This document shows, piece by piece, positions 53,915 to 63,900 of a DNA stretch of 64,000 bases. The stretch lies in assembly GCA_017561155.1 (NCBI GenBank), contig JAFZDP010000034.1, forward strand, positions 1 to 64,000. Direction: 5' to 3'. Below the pieces are notes generated by a model. It had not been told where the DNA came from. It did no database searches and worked only from the letters and a program-made list of their open reading frames with translations. This DNA comes from Bacteroidales bacterium (lineage in GTDB: Bacteria > Bacteroidota > Bacteroidia > Bacteroidales > P3). The translations under genes and the position numbers were made by a program. Each line of letters opens with the position of its first letter. Position 1 is the first letter of the stretch.

Positions 53915-54314
53915 TGGTATACTGTTGATGGAATGATGCCCGGGTGTGAGTAGAATCACGCTATATTGTCGTGACGTTTATACATAGGAGAGAATTGGCG
54001 GAATGCAACGTTTGCTGTTTGTATGTTTGTAATGGTAAAATATATGGTTCAAATCGTGATAAGATAAGGTTGTGTGGAAGTGGTGTATTTTGTTGATATA
54101 TAGTGTTATAATTGGAAATATTGTTTGTTTGACAACTAAAGTGTAAAAAAGAAGGTAAAAAATGAAAAAACGAACATTAAATTGTGGATAAAAAAACGAA
54201 TAAATCAAGAAGATAGGTAAAATATTTTTATTTGTATATGTGTGATAATTAGTGATTTATTATTTATGTGATAAAAAAAAAGGAAAAATGCTTTTCTGAT
54301 TCAAAAAAAAGACG
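53915..54314. other. AT-rich intergenic stretch
   Basis: No gene or repeat recognised between the pyrI terminator and the rpsO promoter. Confidence 0.5.
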
Positions 54315-54322
54315 TACTTTTG
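54315..54322 (+). promoter_or_regulatory. Bacteroides-type -7 box for rpsO
   Basis: TACTTTTG followed by C, 50 bp before the rpsO start. Confidence 0.6.
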
Positions 54323-54371
54323 CACAACGATTGTAATGTAAATATAAAGATAAAAATAATAGAATAAAGAT

Positions 54372-54641
54372 ATGTATTTATCAGTAGAAAAGAAAAAAGA
54401 GATTTTTGCAAAGTTCGGTAAATCGGAAGCAGATACTGGATCACCAGAAGCTCAAATAGCATTGTTTTCGTACAGAATTCAACATTTGACCGAACACATG
54501 AAAAAACAACGTAAAGATTTAGGAACACAACGTTCGTTGGTACGTTTGGTAGGAAAACGTAGACGTTTATTAGATTATTTGAAAGAAAACGATATCGAAC
54601 GTTACCGTGCTATTATTAAAGAATTGAATATAAGAAAATAG
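54372..54641 (+). CDS. rpsO: Ribosomal protein S15
   Basis: 89 residues, full length; family signature DTGSPEAQIALFSYRIQHLTEH and LVGKRRRLLDYL. Binds 16S rRNA early in 30S assembly. pnp follows downstream as in many bacteria, but after a terminator. Confidence 0.98.
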   Translation: MYLSVEKKKEIFAKFGKSEADTGSPEAQIALFSYRIQHLTEHMKKQRKDLGTQRSLVRLVGKRRRLLDYLKENDIERYRAIIKELNIRK

Positions 54642-54668
54642 TTTTTCATATTTATTTGGTTATGGTTG

Positions 54669-54698
54669 AAGGCAATTAGAGTCTAATTGCCTTTTTTT
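54669..54698 (+). terminator. Terminator between rpsO and pnp
   Basis: AAGGCAATTAGA / TCTAATTGCCTT hairpin with T7. Confidence 0.8.
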
Positions 54699-54763
54699 GT
54701 TTATAAAGAAGTACATACATGACGATTGTATGTATATTAGTTGATAAATAGAGAGATAATAAG

Positions 54764-56992
54764 ATGAACATTGTAAAAAAAACTATCGATTTAGGTAATG
54801 GACAAATTATCGAAATCGAAACAGGAAAGTTGGCCAAACAAGCAGATGGTTCAGCAGTGGTTCGTATGAACAATACTATGCTTTTGGCAACAGTATGTGC
54901 TAAAAAAGAAGCCGGCGAAAATGTAGATTTTATGCCGCTTACAGTAGAGTATCAAGAAAAATATGCTGCTATGGGTCGTTTCCCTGGCGGATTTTTTAAA
55001 CGCGAAGCACGTCCTTCAGAATACGAAATTTTGATTGCACGTTTGGTAGATAGAGCTTTGCGTCCTCTTTTCCCGGATGATTTTCATGCCGAAGTTCAAG
55101 TACAAATTACTTTGATTTCCGGCGATAGAAATACAGCACCAGATGCATTGGCTGCATTGGCTGCTGCTGCTGCATTGGCAGTATCTGATATTCCATTCAA
55201 CGGACCGGTATCGGAAGTGAGAGTATCGTATCTAAATGGTCAGTTTGTTATCAACCCACCATTGCAAGATATCGAAGAAGCTGATTTAGATTTAATAGTA
55301 GCTGCTACCAACGAAAACATTATGATGGTAGAAGGCGAAATGAAAGAAGTATCGGAAGAATTGATGTTGGAAGCATTGAAAACTGCTCATAGTGCAATAC
55401 GTATCCAATGCGATGCTTTGGCTGAACTTACAATTGCTGCCGGAAAAACAGAAAAACGTGAATATTGTCACGAAGTTAACGATTTTGAATTCAAAGCTCA
55501 AATGCACGAGGCCGTATATCAAAAATGTTACGATTTTGCTAAGCAAGGTATTCCTAACAAACATATGCGTTCGGAAGGCTTCGAAGCTATTAAGGCTGAG
55601 TTTGTAGAATCGTTGGCATTGGCCGAAGACGAATTGAAAGAAAAATCGTTCATGATAGATCGTTATTTCCACGATATCGAAAAAGAAGCTATGCGCGACA
55701 TGGTTCTTGCAGAACGTACTCGTTTAGACGGTCGTAAATTGGATGAAATACGTCCAATATGGTGCGAGATAGATTACTTGCCATCTGCTCATGGTTCGTC
55801 AATCTTTACTCGTGGCGAAACTCAATCGTTGTCGACAGTTACATTGGGAACAAAACTTGATGAACAAATGATTGACGGAGCTGTAATCGAAGGTACTCGT
55901 AATTTTATGTTGCACTACAATTTCCCCGGCTTTGCTACAGGCGAAGTAAAAGGAAATAGAGGTTTGAGCCGCCGCGAAATAGGACATGGAAACTTAGCAT
56001 GGCGTGCCTTGAAATATGTTATTCCTACAGGACCTGAAAATCCTTACACAATTCGTGTAGTATCTGATATATTGGAATCTAATGGTTCTTCGTCTATGGC
56101 AACAGTGTGTGCCGGTACACTTGCATTGATGGATGCCGGTGTTAAGATTAAGAAACCTGTTACAGGTATTGCTATGGGATTGATATCTAAGGGTGATAAA
56201 TGGGCTGTGTTGTCTGATATTTTGGGCGACGAAGACCACCTTGGCGATATGGACTTTAAAGTAACCGGTACTCGCGATGGTATCACTGCTTGCCAAATGG
56301 ATATAAAAGTAGATGGTTTGTCTTACGAAGTGTTGTCGCAAGCATTGGCACAAGCTAATGCCGGTCGTATGCATATAATGGATATAATCGAAGCTACAAT
56401 AAGCCAACCACGCGAAGATTACAAACCTTTCGTTCCACGCATTGTACAAATGGAAATTCCAAAAGAATTTATTGGAGCTGTTATTGGTACAGGTGGTAAA
56501 GTTATTCAAGAAATACAAAAAGAAACCAATTCTGTTATCACTATAGAAGAAAAAGGCGAAGTTGGAGTAGTAGATATTTCTGCAGTAGATAAAGCTTCTA
56601 TCGATGCTGCTATCAATTGGATAAAAGGTCTTACAACAGTTCCTGAAGTAGGTCAAGTTTACGAAGGAAAAGTAAAAAGTATAGTAGATTTTGGAGCTTT
56701 TGTAGAAATATTGCCGGGCAAAGAAGGTTTGTTGCATATTTCTGAATATGATTGGACTCGTACCGAATCGATAAAAGATTTGATGCACGAAGGTGAAGAA
56801 GTACAAGTAAAATTGTTGGAAATAGACGAAAAAACAGGAAAACTTCGTTTGTCGAGAAAAGCATTGTTGCCACGTCCTGAAGGAATGCCGGAACATGAAA
56901 GCAGACCTAGAGGCGATCGTAAACCACATCGCGACAATAATAGAGGTGGAAAACCTATGAATCGTGATAATAAACCTCGCAACAATCAATAA
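54764..56992 (+). CDS. pnp: Polynucleotide phosphorylase
   Basis: 742 residues: two RNase PH domains separated by a helical domain, then KH ([18 protein letters not shown] near 568-585) and S1 ([31 protein letters not shown] near 629-660) RNA-binding domains and a basic, disordered tail ([16 protein letters not shown]). 3'-5' exoribonuclease using phosphate. The tail rich in Arg/Gly/Asn is common in Bacteroidota. Confidence 0.98.
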   Translation: MNIVKKTIDLGNGQIIEIETGKLAKQADGSAVVRMNNTMLLATVCAKKEAGENVDFMPLTVEYQEKYAAMGRFPGGFFKREARPSEYEILIARLVDRALRPLFPDDFHAEVQVQITLISGDRNTAPDALAALAAAAALAVSDIPFNGPVSEVRVSYLNGQFVINPPLQDIEEADLDLIVAATNENIMMVEGEMKEVSEELMLEALKTAHSAIRIQCDALAELTIAAGKTEKREYCHEVNDFEFKAQMHEAVYQKCYDFAKQGIPNKHMRSEGFEAIKAEFVESLALAEDELKEKSFMIDRYFHDIEKEAMRDMVLAERTRLDGRKLDEIRPIWCEIDYLPSAHGSSIFTRGETQSLSTVTLGTKLDEQMIDGAVIEGTRNFMLHYNFPGFATGEVKGNRGLSRREIGHGNLAWRALKYVIPTGPENPYTIRVVSDILESNGSSSMATVCAGTLALMDAGVKIKKPVTGIAMGLISKGDKWAVLSDILGDEDHLGDMDFKVTGTRDGITACQMDIKVDGLSYEVLSQALAQANAGRMHIMDIIEATISQPREDYKPFVPRIVQMEIPKEFIGAVIGTGGKVIQEIQKETNSVITIEEKGEVGVVDISAVDKASIDAAINWIKGLTTVPEVGQVYEGKVKSIVDFGAFVEILPGKEGLLHISEYDWTRTESIKDLMHEGEEVQVKLLEIDEKTGKLRLSRKALLPRPEGMPEHESRPRGDRKPHRDNNRGGKPMNRDNKPRNNQ

Positions 56993-57028
56993 AAATCTTA
57001 TTCTTGCAAAAGTTTGATAATTACATAT

Positions 57029-57057
57029 AAAGAGGATGAATTTCATCCTCTTTTTTT
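57029..57057 (+). terminator. Terminator after pnp
   Basis: AGAGGATGAA / TTTCATCCTCT hairpin followed by T7. It contains the ATG at 57036, which therefore is unlikely to be the start of the next gene. Confidence 0.82.
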
Positions 57058-57077
57058 CTACTTTAATATTTGGATAT

Positions 57078-58256
57078 ATGTTGTTTAAACTTGGTTCGGA
57101 CTATGAGTTTCCTCATCCTCTTTTGGCAGAAGAAGATGGATTGTTGGCGTTTGGAGGCGATTTGTCGCCACAACGATTGTTGGAGGCGTATAGTAATGGC
57201 ATCTTCCCATGGTTTAACGAGGACGACCCAATAATGTGGTGGGCGTTGAATCCTAGAATGGTGCTTTTGCCTAACGAATTTCATTGTTCAAAGTCGCTAC
57301 AGAGGTGTATAAAATCAAATAAGTATGAAGTTAGAATAGATACAAACTTCGAAAAGGTGATACGTTCGTGTGCAGAAACAAAACGAGAAGGACAAGATGG
57401 TACATGGATAAATAATGATATGATTGAAGCTTACACTTTGATGCATTATTTGGGTTATGCACATTCGTTCGAAGCTTATTATGAAGGTGAATTGGTAGGA
57501 GGGCTTTATGGCTTGTCGTTGGGTTGTGCTTTCTTTGGCGAATCGATGTTTGCGCGAATGACAGATGCGTCAAAGGTCTGCTTTGCTGCTTTGGTAGATT
57601 ATGCAAAAGAACACAATTTTATGTTTATCGATGCTCAGCAAGAAACTCAACATTTGAAGTCGTTGGGAGCAAAAACAATAGATATGGAATTGTTTCTTGA
57701 TATGTTGTCTGAGTCAAACAAGTATGAAACTATTATAGGAAAATGGACAATGAAGACTGATAAAGAAAAAAGCGTTGTTACACTACTTATTGGAGGTAAC
57801 CAAGGGAATAGAAAAGGGTTGTTAGACGAAGCATGTGTAGAAATAGAAAAGAGGATAGGTCGAATACAGCAGAAATCCTCCGTTTATGAAAGTGAAGCAT
57901 GGGGGTTTGAAGCAGAACAGGATTTTTTGAATCAGGCTATCGTTGTAGAAACAAATCTAAGTCCGATTGAAGTGCTGGAGAATGCTCTTTTTATAGAATC
58001 CATACTAGGACGAGTTAGAACAGGAAAAGGTTATTCTTCCAGAACAATGGATATAGATATAATGTTTATCGACGATATTTGTTGCGACATTCCCAAGTTG
58101 ATTTTGCCACATCCGCGTATACAAGAACGTAATTTTGTTCTTGAACCATTGTGCGAAATTATGCCTAATTATGTGCACCCAAAATTGGGAAAAACCATTC
58201 AAAATTTGCTAACTAATAGCCCCGATAAAGGAAAAATATCTAAATATATAGAGTGA
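57078..58256 (+). CDS. Fused leucyl/phenylalanyl-tRNA-protein transferase and HPPK
   Basis: 392 residues from MLFKLGSDYEFPHPLLA; an ATG at 57036 lies in the pnp terminator. Residues 1-223 are Aat (FAFGGDLSPQRLLEAY-like segment, NGIFPWFNEDDPIMWWALNPRMVL, GLYGLSLGCAFFGESMF, ending IIGKW), which tags proteins for the N-end rule. After an 8-residue linker, residues 232-392 are 6-hydroxymethyl-7,8-dihydropterin pyrophosphokinase (GGNQGNRKGLLDEA, SSVYESEAWGF, YSSRTMDIDIMFID, LPHPRIQERNFVLEPL), a folate-synthesis enzyme. No stop separates them. An internal ATG at the linker (about 57750) might also give free HPPK. Confidence 0.9.
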   Translation: MLFKLGSDYEFPHPLLAEEDGLLAFGGDLSPQRLLEAYSNGIFPWFNEDDPIMWWALNPRMVLLPNEFHCSKSLQRCIKSNKYEVRIDTNFEKVIRSCAETKREGQDGTWINNDMIEAYTLMHYLGYAHSFEAYYEGELVGGLYGLSLGCAFFGESMFARMTDASKVCFAALVDYAKEHNFMFIDAQQETQHLKSLGAKTIDMELFLDMLSESNKYETIIGKWTMKTDKEKSVVTLLIGGNQGNRKGLLDEACVEIEKRIGRIQQKSSVYESEAWGFEAEQDFLNQAIVVETNLSPIEVLENALFIESILGRVRTGKGYSSRTMDIDIMFIDDICCDIPKLILPHPRIQERNFVLEPLCEIMPNYVHPKLGKTIQNLLTNSPDKGKISKYIE

Positions 58257-58346
58257 AAGTAGTGGAAATTTGAATTGTAAAGTGTTGATATATAATATTG
58301 GAAAAATAATATTTGCGAAATGCTTTGCTATATGGAAAAAAATTAG

Positions 58347-58354
58347 TATTTTTG
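58347..58354 (+). promoter_or_regulatory. Promoter of rplU-rpmA
   Basis: -7 box TATTTTTG followed by C, with TTTG at 58324-58327 (19 bp spacer). Confidence 0.68.
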
Positions 58355-58400
58355 CAATTCGTTTTAAAAGATAGAATATAGTAATAATTTCATTAATAAA

Positions 58401-58709
58401 ATGTACGCAATAGTAGAAATAGCAGGAAAGCAATTCAAGGTAGTACAAGATCAAAAAATCTTTGTAAACCGTCTTCAAAACGAAGAAGGTAGCCAAGTTT
58501 CTTTTGACACCGTGATGCTTAAAGACAATGAAGGAGCTGTAGAAATCGGACAACCTTATATAGCAGGTTCGAAAGTAACAGTAACTGTTTTGAAACACTT
58601 AAAGGGAGACAAAGTATTGGTTTTCCACAAAAAACGTAGAAAAGGTTATCAAAAGATGAATGGTCATCGTGACTATTTAACTCAAATAAAAATAGATAGC
58701 ATTCAATAG
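58401..58709 (+). CDS. rplU: Ribosomal protein L21
   Basis: 102 residues, full length: MYAIVEIAGKQFKV start and KGDKVLVFHKKRRKGYQKMNGHRDYLTQIKI end. 66 bp before rpmA. Confidence 0.98.
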   Translation: MYAIVEIAGKQFKVVQDQKIFVNRLQNEEGSQVSFDTVMLKDNEGAVEIGQPYIAGSKVTVTVLKHLKGDKVLVFHKKRRKGYQKMNGHRDYLTQIKIDSIQ

Positions 58710-58775
58710 TTTTTTATCAAGTTTGTAAAAACAGTACAAAGTAAATTAGTAATAACCTATTAAAAAAAATATAGT

Positions 58776-59033
58776 ATGGCTCATAAGAAGGGTGTCGGAA
58801 GTTCCAGCAACGGTCGTGAATCAGAAAGCAAACGATTGGGAGTTAAAATATATGGTGGTCAAAACTGCATAGCAGGTAACATCATAGTACGTCAACGTGG
58901 TACCGTACATAACCCAGGAAAAAACGTGGGAATGGGAAAAGATCATACTTTGTATGCTCTTGTAGATGGTACAGTTGAATTCAGAAAAGGACGTCAAGAC
59001 AGATCTTTTGTATCTGTAATTCCGGCAGAATAA
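58776..59033 (+). CDS. rpmA: Ribosomal protein L27
   Basis: 85 residues: [22 protein letters not shown] start (no cleaved extension) and [25 protein letters not shown]. Cotranscribed with rplU. Confidence 0.98.
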   Translation: MAHKKGVGSSSNGRESESKRLGVKIYGGQNCIAGNIIVRQRGTVHNPGKNVGMGKDHTLYALVDGTVEFRKGRQDRSFVSVIPAE

Positions 59034-59073
59034 ATAGAAATTCAATAGAGAAGTTTTGTTTCTCATCATAGGT

Positions 59074-59107
59074 AAAGGTTGCTTTGATATCGAAGCAACC
59101 TTTTTTT
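59074..59107 (+). terminator. Terminator after rpmA
   Basis: AAAGGTTGCTTT / GAAGCAACCTTT hairpin with T7. Confidence 0.88.
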
Positions 59108-59143
59108 GTTTATAGTTTAAATCATATTTCAATATGCTGTTCT

Positions 59144-60658
59144 ATGACTAAAGTTTTTTCTATAACTCAAATTAGAGAGGCCGATAGGTATACAATAGAC
59201 CATGAACCGATTCTTTCTGTCGATTTGATGGAACGTGCTGCAAAATCGTGTCTTGAATGGTTGCGGTTGAATGTGTCATTGCAAGAGTTTAACTGCGTAA
59301 CTATTGTTTGTGGTATGGGCAACAATGGTGGCGATGGGTTGGCATTGGCTAGAATGTTGCATCAAGCTAATGTGCCCGTAGATGTTTATGTTTTAGGATT
59401 TGCAAATGCTGGTTCGGTAGATTTCGAGATAAACCGACAAAGATTGGAAGAGATAGGAGTACAAATAAAGGCTATTTCTAATGCTATGGATTTTTGTATT
59501 AATCCACAGTCTGATCTAATTATTGATGCAATATTTGGCAGCGGTTTGAATAGAGAAATAGATGAAGAAACAAAACAAGTAATATCTAAGATAAATGATG
59601 CGGATGCTTTGCGTATTTCTATAGATATACCTTCCGGTCTTTTCGTAGAAAAAACGTCGGTGGGAGGTAGTGTAGTAAAAGCAGACCACACTTTGACGTT
59701 TCAATTTCCCAAATTACCATTCTTTTTTCCGGAAAATGCTCATTATGTAGGCGAGTTTCACGTTTTGGATATTGGATTACACAAGGACTATGTTTTGCAA
59801 ACGCCTACTACAACTTATTATGTAGATAGTGTTGATTATCCTAAGTGTATAGTTCCTCGACCTAAATTTTCGCACAAAGGTACTTTCGGACATGCTTTGC
59901 TTATTGCAGGTAGTTATGGTAAGGTAGGGGCGGCAATGTTTGCTGCCAAATCATGTATGTATTCCGGTGTTGGATTGCTTACAGTGCATTTGCCTTGCAA
60001 TGCTATTGCATGCATGCAAACTGCCTTTCCGGAGGCTATGATTTCTATCGATGGTCACGATAATATTTTTACCTCTTTACCCAGTAATATGGATAGATAT
60101 ACAGCAGCAGGCGTAGGACCGGGATTGGGGACTGCTGTTGAGACAGCGGCAGTATTAGAATCGTTTTTGCGTGTTTGGGATAAGCCGTTGTTGCTCGATG
60201 CAGATGCTTTAAATATTATTGCATTGTATAGAGATAAGATGTTGCCATTACTCAGACCTAATACTATTATTACTCCGCATGTAAAAGAGTTTGAGCGTTT
60301 GGTAGGATGTTGGAAAGATGACTTTGAACGGCTCGAAATTCAGAAGAATTTTTCCAAACAGTATGGAGTTATTGTAGTGCTGAAGGGTGCTAACACATCA
60401 ATATGTTGCCCTGATGGTGAAGTGTATTTCAATTCAACTGGCAATCCGGGTATGGCTACGGGAGGTAGTGGCGATGTGCTTAGTGGTATTATCACCTCGT
60501 TGTTGGCTCAAGGTGTAGAAGCAAAACGAGCGGCGATATTTGGAGTGTATCTTCATGGTATGGCAGGAGATATTGCAGCTGCCGATATCGGAATGGTGTC
60601 AATGACAGCATCGGATATATGCGATGGAATAAAGGAAGCTACTAAGCATCTGAAATAA
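59144..60658 (+). CDS. Bifunctional NAD(P)H-hydrate epimerase/dehydratase
   Basis: 504 residues from MTKVFSITQIREADRYTI; an earlier in-frame start at 59084 falls within the rpmA terminator. N-terminal epimerase (YjeF_N, about 1-215; VCGMGNNGGDGLALAR, IIDAIFGSGL) and C-terminal ADP-dependent dehydratase (about 225-504; KFSHKGTFGHALLIAGSYGKVGAA, and NPGMATGGSGDVLSGII). Repairs hydrated NAD(P)H. Length and order normal for the fused form. Confidence 0.96.
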   Translation: MTKVFSITQIREADRYTIDHEPILSVDLMERAAKSCLEWLRLNVSLQEFNCVTIVCGMGNNGGDGLALARMLHQANVPVDVYVLGFANAGSVDFEINRQRLEEIGVQIKAISNAMDFCINPQSDLIIDAIFGSGLNREIDEETKQVISKINDADALRISIDIPSGLFVEKTSVGGSVVKADHTLTFQFPKLPFFFPENAHYVGEFHVLDIGLHKDYVLQTPTTTYYVDSVDYPKCIVPRPKFSHKGTFGHALLIAGSYGKVGAAMFAAKSCMYSGVGLLTVHLPCNAIACMQTAFPEAMISIDGHDNIFTSLPSNMDRYTAAGVGPGLGTAVETAAVLESFLRVWDKPLLLDADALNIIALYRDKMLPLLRPNTIITPHVKEFERLVGCWKDDFERLEIQKNFSKQYGVIVVLKGANTSICCPDGEVYFNSTGNPGMATGGSGDVLSGIITSLLAQGVEAKRAAIFGVYLHGMAGDIAAADIGMVSMTASDICDGIKEATKHLK

Positions 60659-60753
60659 ATTATAACGTTTCTTGTTTATACAAGTACGAAATAGTATATG
60701 GCGGATTACATTCGTGATAAAATCAGAATCATAAAACCATTATTGTCTTTAAT

Positions 60754-63700
60754 CTATCCCATCATTCCATACCTTTGACAGACATAGTTGTATACTGCAT
60801 CTTTATAATAATTGATACTCTCATCCGAATAGCTTTCAGGTAACTCATTCCATAATGTATCGCGGATAGCAATAATGATTGTTGCTTTAGTTTCTCTCTT
60901 ATCAAACGGATGATCCATATTTTCTATCAAATCTTTGATTTTAGCCAACAAATCAACTGCTACTTTTTTAAGTTTTTTGATGTCTTCTTTTGATAGATTT
61001 TCTTTTAAAAGTACATCATACATCGAAAGCTGTTCGTCATTCTCAAATCCTTCACGGACATAGCGTATCTCCTCTTCTGTAAGTTTTTGTGAAAGTTGCA
61101 TCAACTCCTCAAAAGTTTGTTCGATAGTTACCCTATTTTGCTCTTGGTTATATTCACGAATAATCTCTTGATACTTCTCATAAAAGTTGATACGTCTCGG
61201 ATTATGTGCAAGCATTTGTGTGATACGTTCTTGTAACAAATCTTGAATATCTTTCAATATTAAGTTCTTTTTTTTACTCTTGGAAAACTCACGCCTTAGT
61301 ATGTCAAAATTAATACCACTGATGTCAAATTGACGATATGTTCTAGGTTCAGCTGCTATAGGTGTATATATTTGCAGATGTTCGTTTACAATTTCGTTGA
61401 TGGCTACACTCAAATCTGTAATGTCGGCATGTTTCCGTTTCTTCTGCAATTCTTTGTATATAGCTTCTATGGCATCTTTTTGTTGTTTCATTTCCTTTGT
61501 AATATCTTCTCGATCTAGATATTTCCATAGTTTAAGCAACGTAGTTGTGTAAGTGCAATAGGTCTTCCTAATCTCAAGTGTTTCACACATAGCATTGGCA
61601 GCCTCTTTCAGCAAGGATAGTTTGAAAAATGTTTCTGCTTCTATCAATTCTATCAATTCAAAACCATGCTCACTCAAAAATATCGTAGCAGCAGTTATCG
61701 TTTCAAGCACATGTTTGATAAGTTCCTTTTTATCAATTGTAGGATCATTTCCGGTGTTTCCTTCAGGATTGGCCGTATAATCAGCTAACGCTTGGCGAAG
61801 AGCTTTGACAATTCCAATATAATCAATAATTAATCCATTAGTTTTCCCTTCTGCCACGCGGTTAGCACGAGCTATGGTTTGCATCAATGTATGTGCTTTC
61901 ATTGGCTTGTCAATGTAAAGGCAAGAAAGAGTCTTTACATCAAAACCTGTGAGCCACATGGCACAGACAAACACTACTCTCAGTTTGCTATCTTTGTCCT
62001 TGAATTCCTTGTCGAGTTCCCTCTTTTCCATCATGGCACGGTGTGGAAGTATATCCAACCCCCATTTCTGAAAAATCTGAACTTCATTCTGCTCTTGAGA
62101 AACCACTACCGCCATTTCCGTTTCTTGCATCCACTTGAGTTTGCGATTTAACTCTTGTACCTCTTGCTGGGAGGTCGATTTCGCAATCTGTTCTTCCAAC
62201 AATGCTATTTCTTTCTGCCAATATTCCTGCACATATTCGTACATTCGCACGCAAGTCACTTTGTTGTAGCTTACCACCATAGCCTTACCCGATGTCCAAA
62301 GGTCGCTATAATGACGCACAAAGTCCTTCGCCACTATACGCAAACGCTTCTTGGCGGTCAATAAATGTACTTCCTTAGCAAATTCCCTTTCCAATTTTGC
62401 CAGTTGCGAAGCATCCATATCTCCCGCTTGTTCCAAGGCTGCAGCTATCTCTTCATTGATTTCAGGATTCTGCAAGTCTTGCAACTGTTCACCTCGGTTT
62501 TCGTAATACAAAGGCACCGTCGCCTTATCTTCTACCGCCCGTTTGAAGTCGTAGATACTGACATAACCACCAAAAGTACGAGCCGTAATATTATCATTAG
62601 AAAGCAATGGAGTACCGGTAAAACCAACACGATTGGCCGTAGGCAACAAGTGCATCAAATTATCGGCAAAGATACCATTCTGAGTGCGGTGTGCCTCGTC
62701 ACTGATTACCACAATGTCATGGCCGGGATAAATTGGTTCTGCATCCGGCCTATTGAACTTCTGAATCAACGAGAAGATGAACGAAGGATTTCCCTTCAGT
62801 TTTGTTATCAAGTCTTCACCGCTTTGTGCTATGAACTCCCTTGCTTTTACCTTACCCAACATTCCACAATTTTCGAATGTATCGCTTATCTGCTTGTTCA
62901 GTTCCTCGCGGTCAGTCAACACAACTATAGTTGGTGAACCAGCAAACTTGCGACGTATTTTCTGAGCCAAGAACAGCATAGAATAACTCTTTCCGCTACC
63001 TTGCGTATGCCAAAACACACCAAGTTTACCATTGATATACTCACGGTTTCTATACATTTCCACGGCTTGATTTACCCCCAAATATTGGTGGTTTCGCGAT
63101 AAGATTTTAACCGTACGTCCATCGGAGTGATCGTAAAGAATAAAGTTTTCGAGCAAATCTAAGAAGTTTTCTTTTTTGCAGATACCGCGTAGCATGGTAG
63201 GCAGTTCTATGTTCCCAGCCTCCATCTCATTAAGTCGTTTCCATTCATGGAAGAATTCCCATTTCGAATCGATGGTGCCAACACGTGCTTCCAGTCCATT
63301 GCTGAATATGATGAACGCATTGTGATGAAACAGTTGCGGAATAGTATCTAAGTAATCCCGATAGTTCTTGTTGAAGGCATCCACCACTTCTACATCGTGG
63401 TTCTTCAGTTCCATAAAAAGCAATGGAATACCATTAACAAAGCCAACAATATCAGCTCTTCTGCGATACAGCAAACCATATACCCATAGCTCACGCACAC
63501 ACAGAAACTCGTTCTTTTCCGGCGAAGCAAAGTCGATTACCTTAGCTTTAACTTCTTCCGTTTCACCATTGAGTTTGGTGCGAGTTACCGGTATGCCGTC
63601 CTTGATGTACTGATACTTCTGCTCATTGATTTGCATCAGCGACTGGCTGCTCATGCGTTCTGTCATCCGCTCTACGGCTTCGCCCAACTGCTTCTCCGTC

Positions 63701-63900
63701 ATCCACGGATTCAGTGCTTTCAAAGCCTTGCATAAATGGCGTGTAAACAACACTTCATGATAGCTTTTTCTGCCAAATGTACCTAATTCACCAAGTACTT
63801 CGGCATCCCATGCCATCACACTGGTCCAGCCCAATTCGTTTTCCAACAAATCTGCTGCACTTTTTTGTATCAGTTGGTCTTCGCTGTAGTCTTTTGACAT
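60754..63900 (-). CDS. hsdR: Type I restriction enzyme, HsdR subunit
   Basis: 1048 residues. N-terminal nuclease domain with D150...ELK (Asp150, Glu164, Lys166), then a superfamily 2 helicase/translocase: Walker A GSGKS at 301-305, DEAH at 401-404, later motif SRVAEGK-like ARANRVAEGKTNG. The C-terminal helical region (about 800-1048) binds the methyltransferase core. Start MSKDYSEDQLIQKSA is typical. HsdM and HsdS are needed for activity and are not in the window; they may lie to the right. Frame intact. Confidence 0.95.
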   Translation of the reverse strand: MSKDYSEDQLIQKSAADLLENELGWTSVMAWDAEVLGELGTFGRKSYHEVLFTRHLCKALKALNPWMTEKQLGEAVERMTERMSSQSLMQINEQKYQYIKDGIPVTRTKLNGETEEVKAKVIDFASPEKNEFLCVRELWVYGLLYRRRADIVGFVNGIPLLFMELKNHDVEVVDAFNKNYRDYLDTIPQLFHHNAFIIFSNGLEARVGTIDSKWEFFHEWKRLNEMEAGNIELPTMLRGICKKENFLDLLENFILYDHSDGRTVKILSRNHQYLGVNQAVEMYRNREYINGKLGVFWHTQGSGKSYSMLFLAQKIRRKFAGSPTIVVLTDREELNKQISDTFENCGMLGKVKAREFIAQSGEDLITKLKGNPSFIFSLIQKFNRPDAEPIYPGHDIVVISDEAHRTQNGIFADNLMHLLPTANRVGFTGTPLLSNDNITARTFGGYVSIYDFKRAVEDKATVPLYYENRGEQLQDLQNPEINEEIAAALEQAGDMDASQLAKLEREFAKEVHLLTAKKRLRIVAKDFVRHYSDLWTSGKAMVVSYNKVTCVRMYEYVQEYWQKEIALLEEQIAKSTSQQEVQELNRKLKWMQETEMAVVVSQEQNEVQIFQKWGLDILPHRAMMEKRELDKEFKDKDSKLRVVFVCAMWLTGFDVKTLSCLYIDKPMKAHTLMQTIARANRVAEGKTNGLIIDYIGIVKALRQALADYTANPEGNTGNDPTIDKKELIKHVLETITAATIFLSEHGFELIELIEAETFFKLSLLKEAANAMCETLEIRKTYCTYTTTLLKLWKYLDREDITKEMKQQKDAIEAIYKELQKKRKHADITDLSVAINEIVNEHLQIYTPIAAEPRTYRQFDISGINFDILRREFSKSKKKNLILKDIQDLLQERITQMLAHNPRRINFYEKYQEIIREYNQEQNRVTIEQTFEELMQLSQKLTEEEIRYVREGFENDEQLSMYDVLLKENLSKEDIKKLKKVAVDLLAKIKDLIENMDHPFDKRETKATIIIAIRDTLWNELPESYSDESINYYKDAVYNYVCQRYGMMG

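Noticed and set aside
55994..57046. 350-codon antisense frame over pnp
   Set aside because: Shadow of the pnp codon pattern; its translation is rich in Phe, Tyr, Cys and His without domains.
60754..63900. hsdR as a pseudogene without partner genes
   Set aside because: The frame is intact with all motifs; the window simply ends before any hsdM or hsdS upstream of it.
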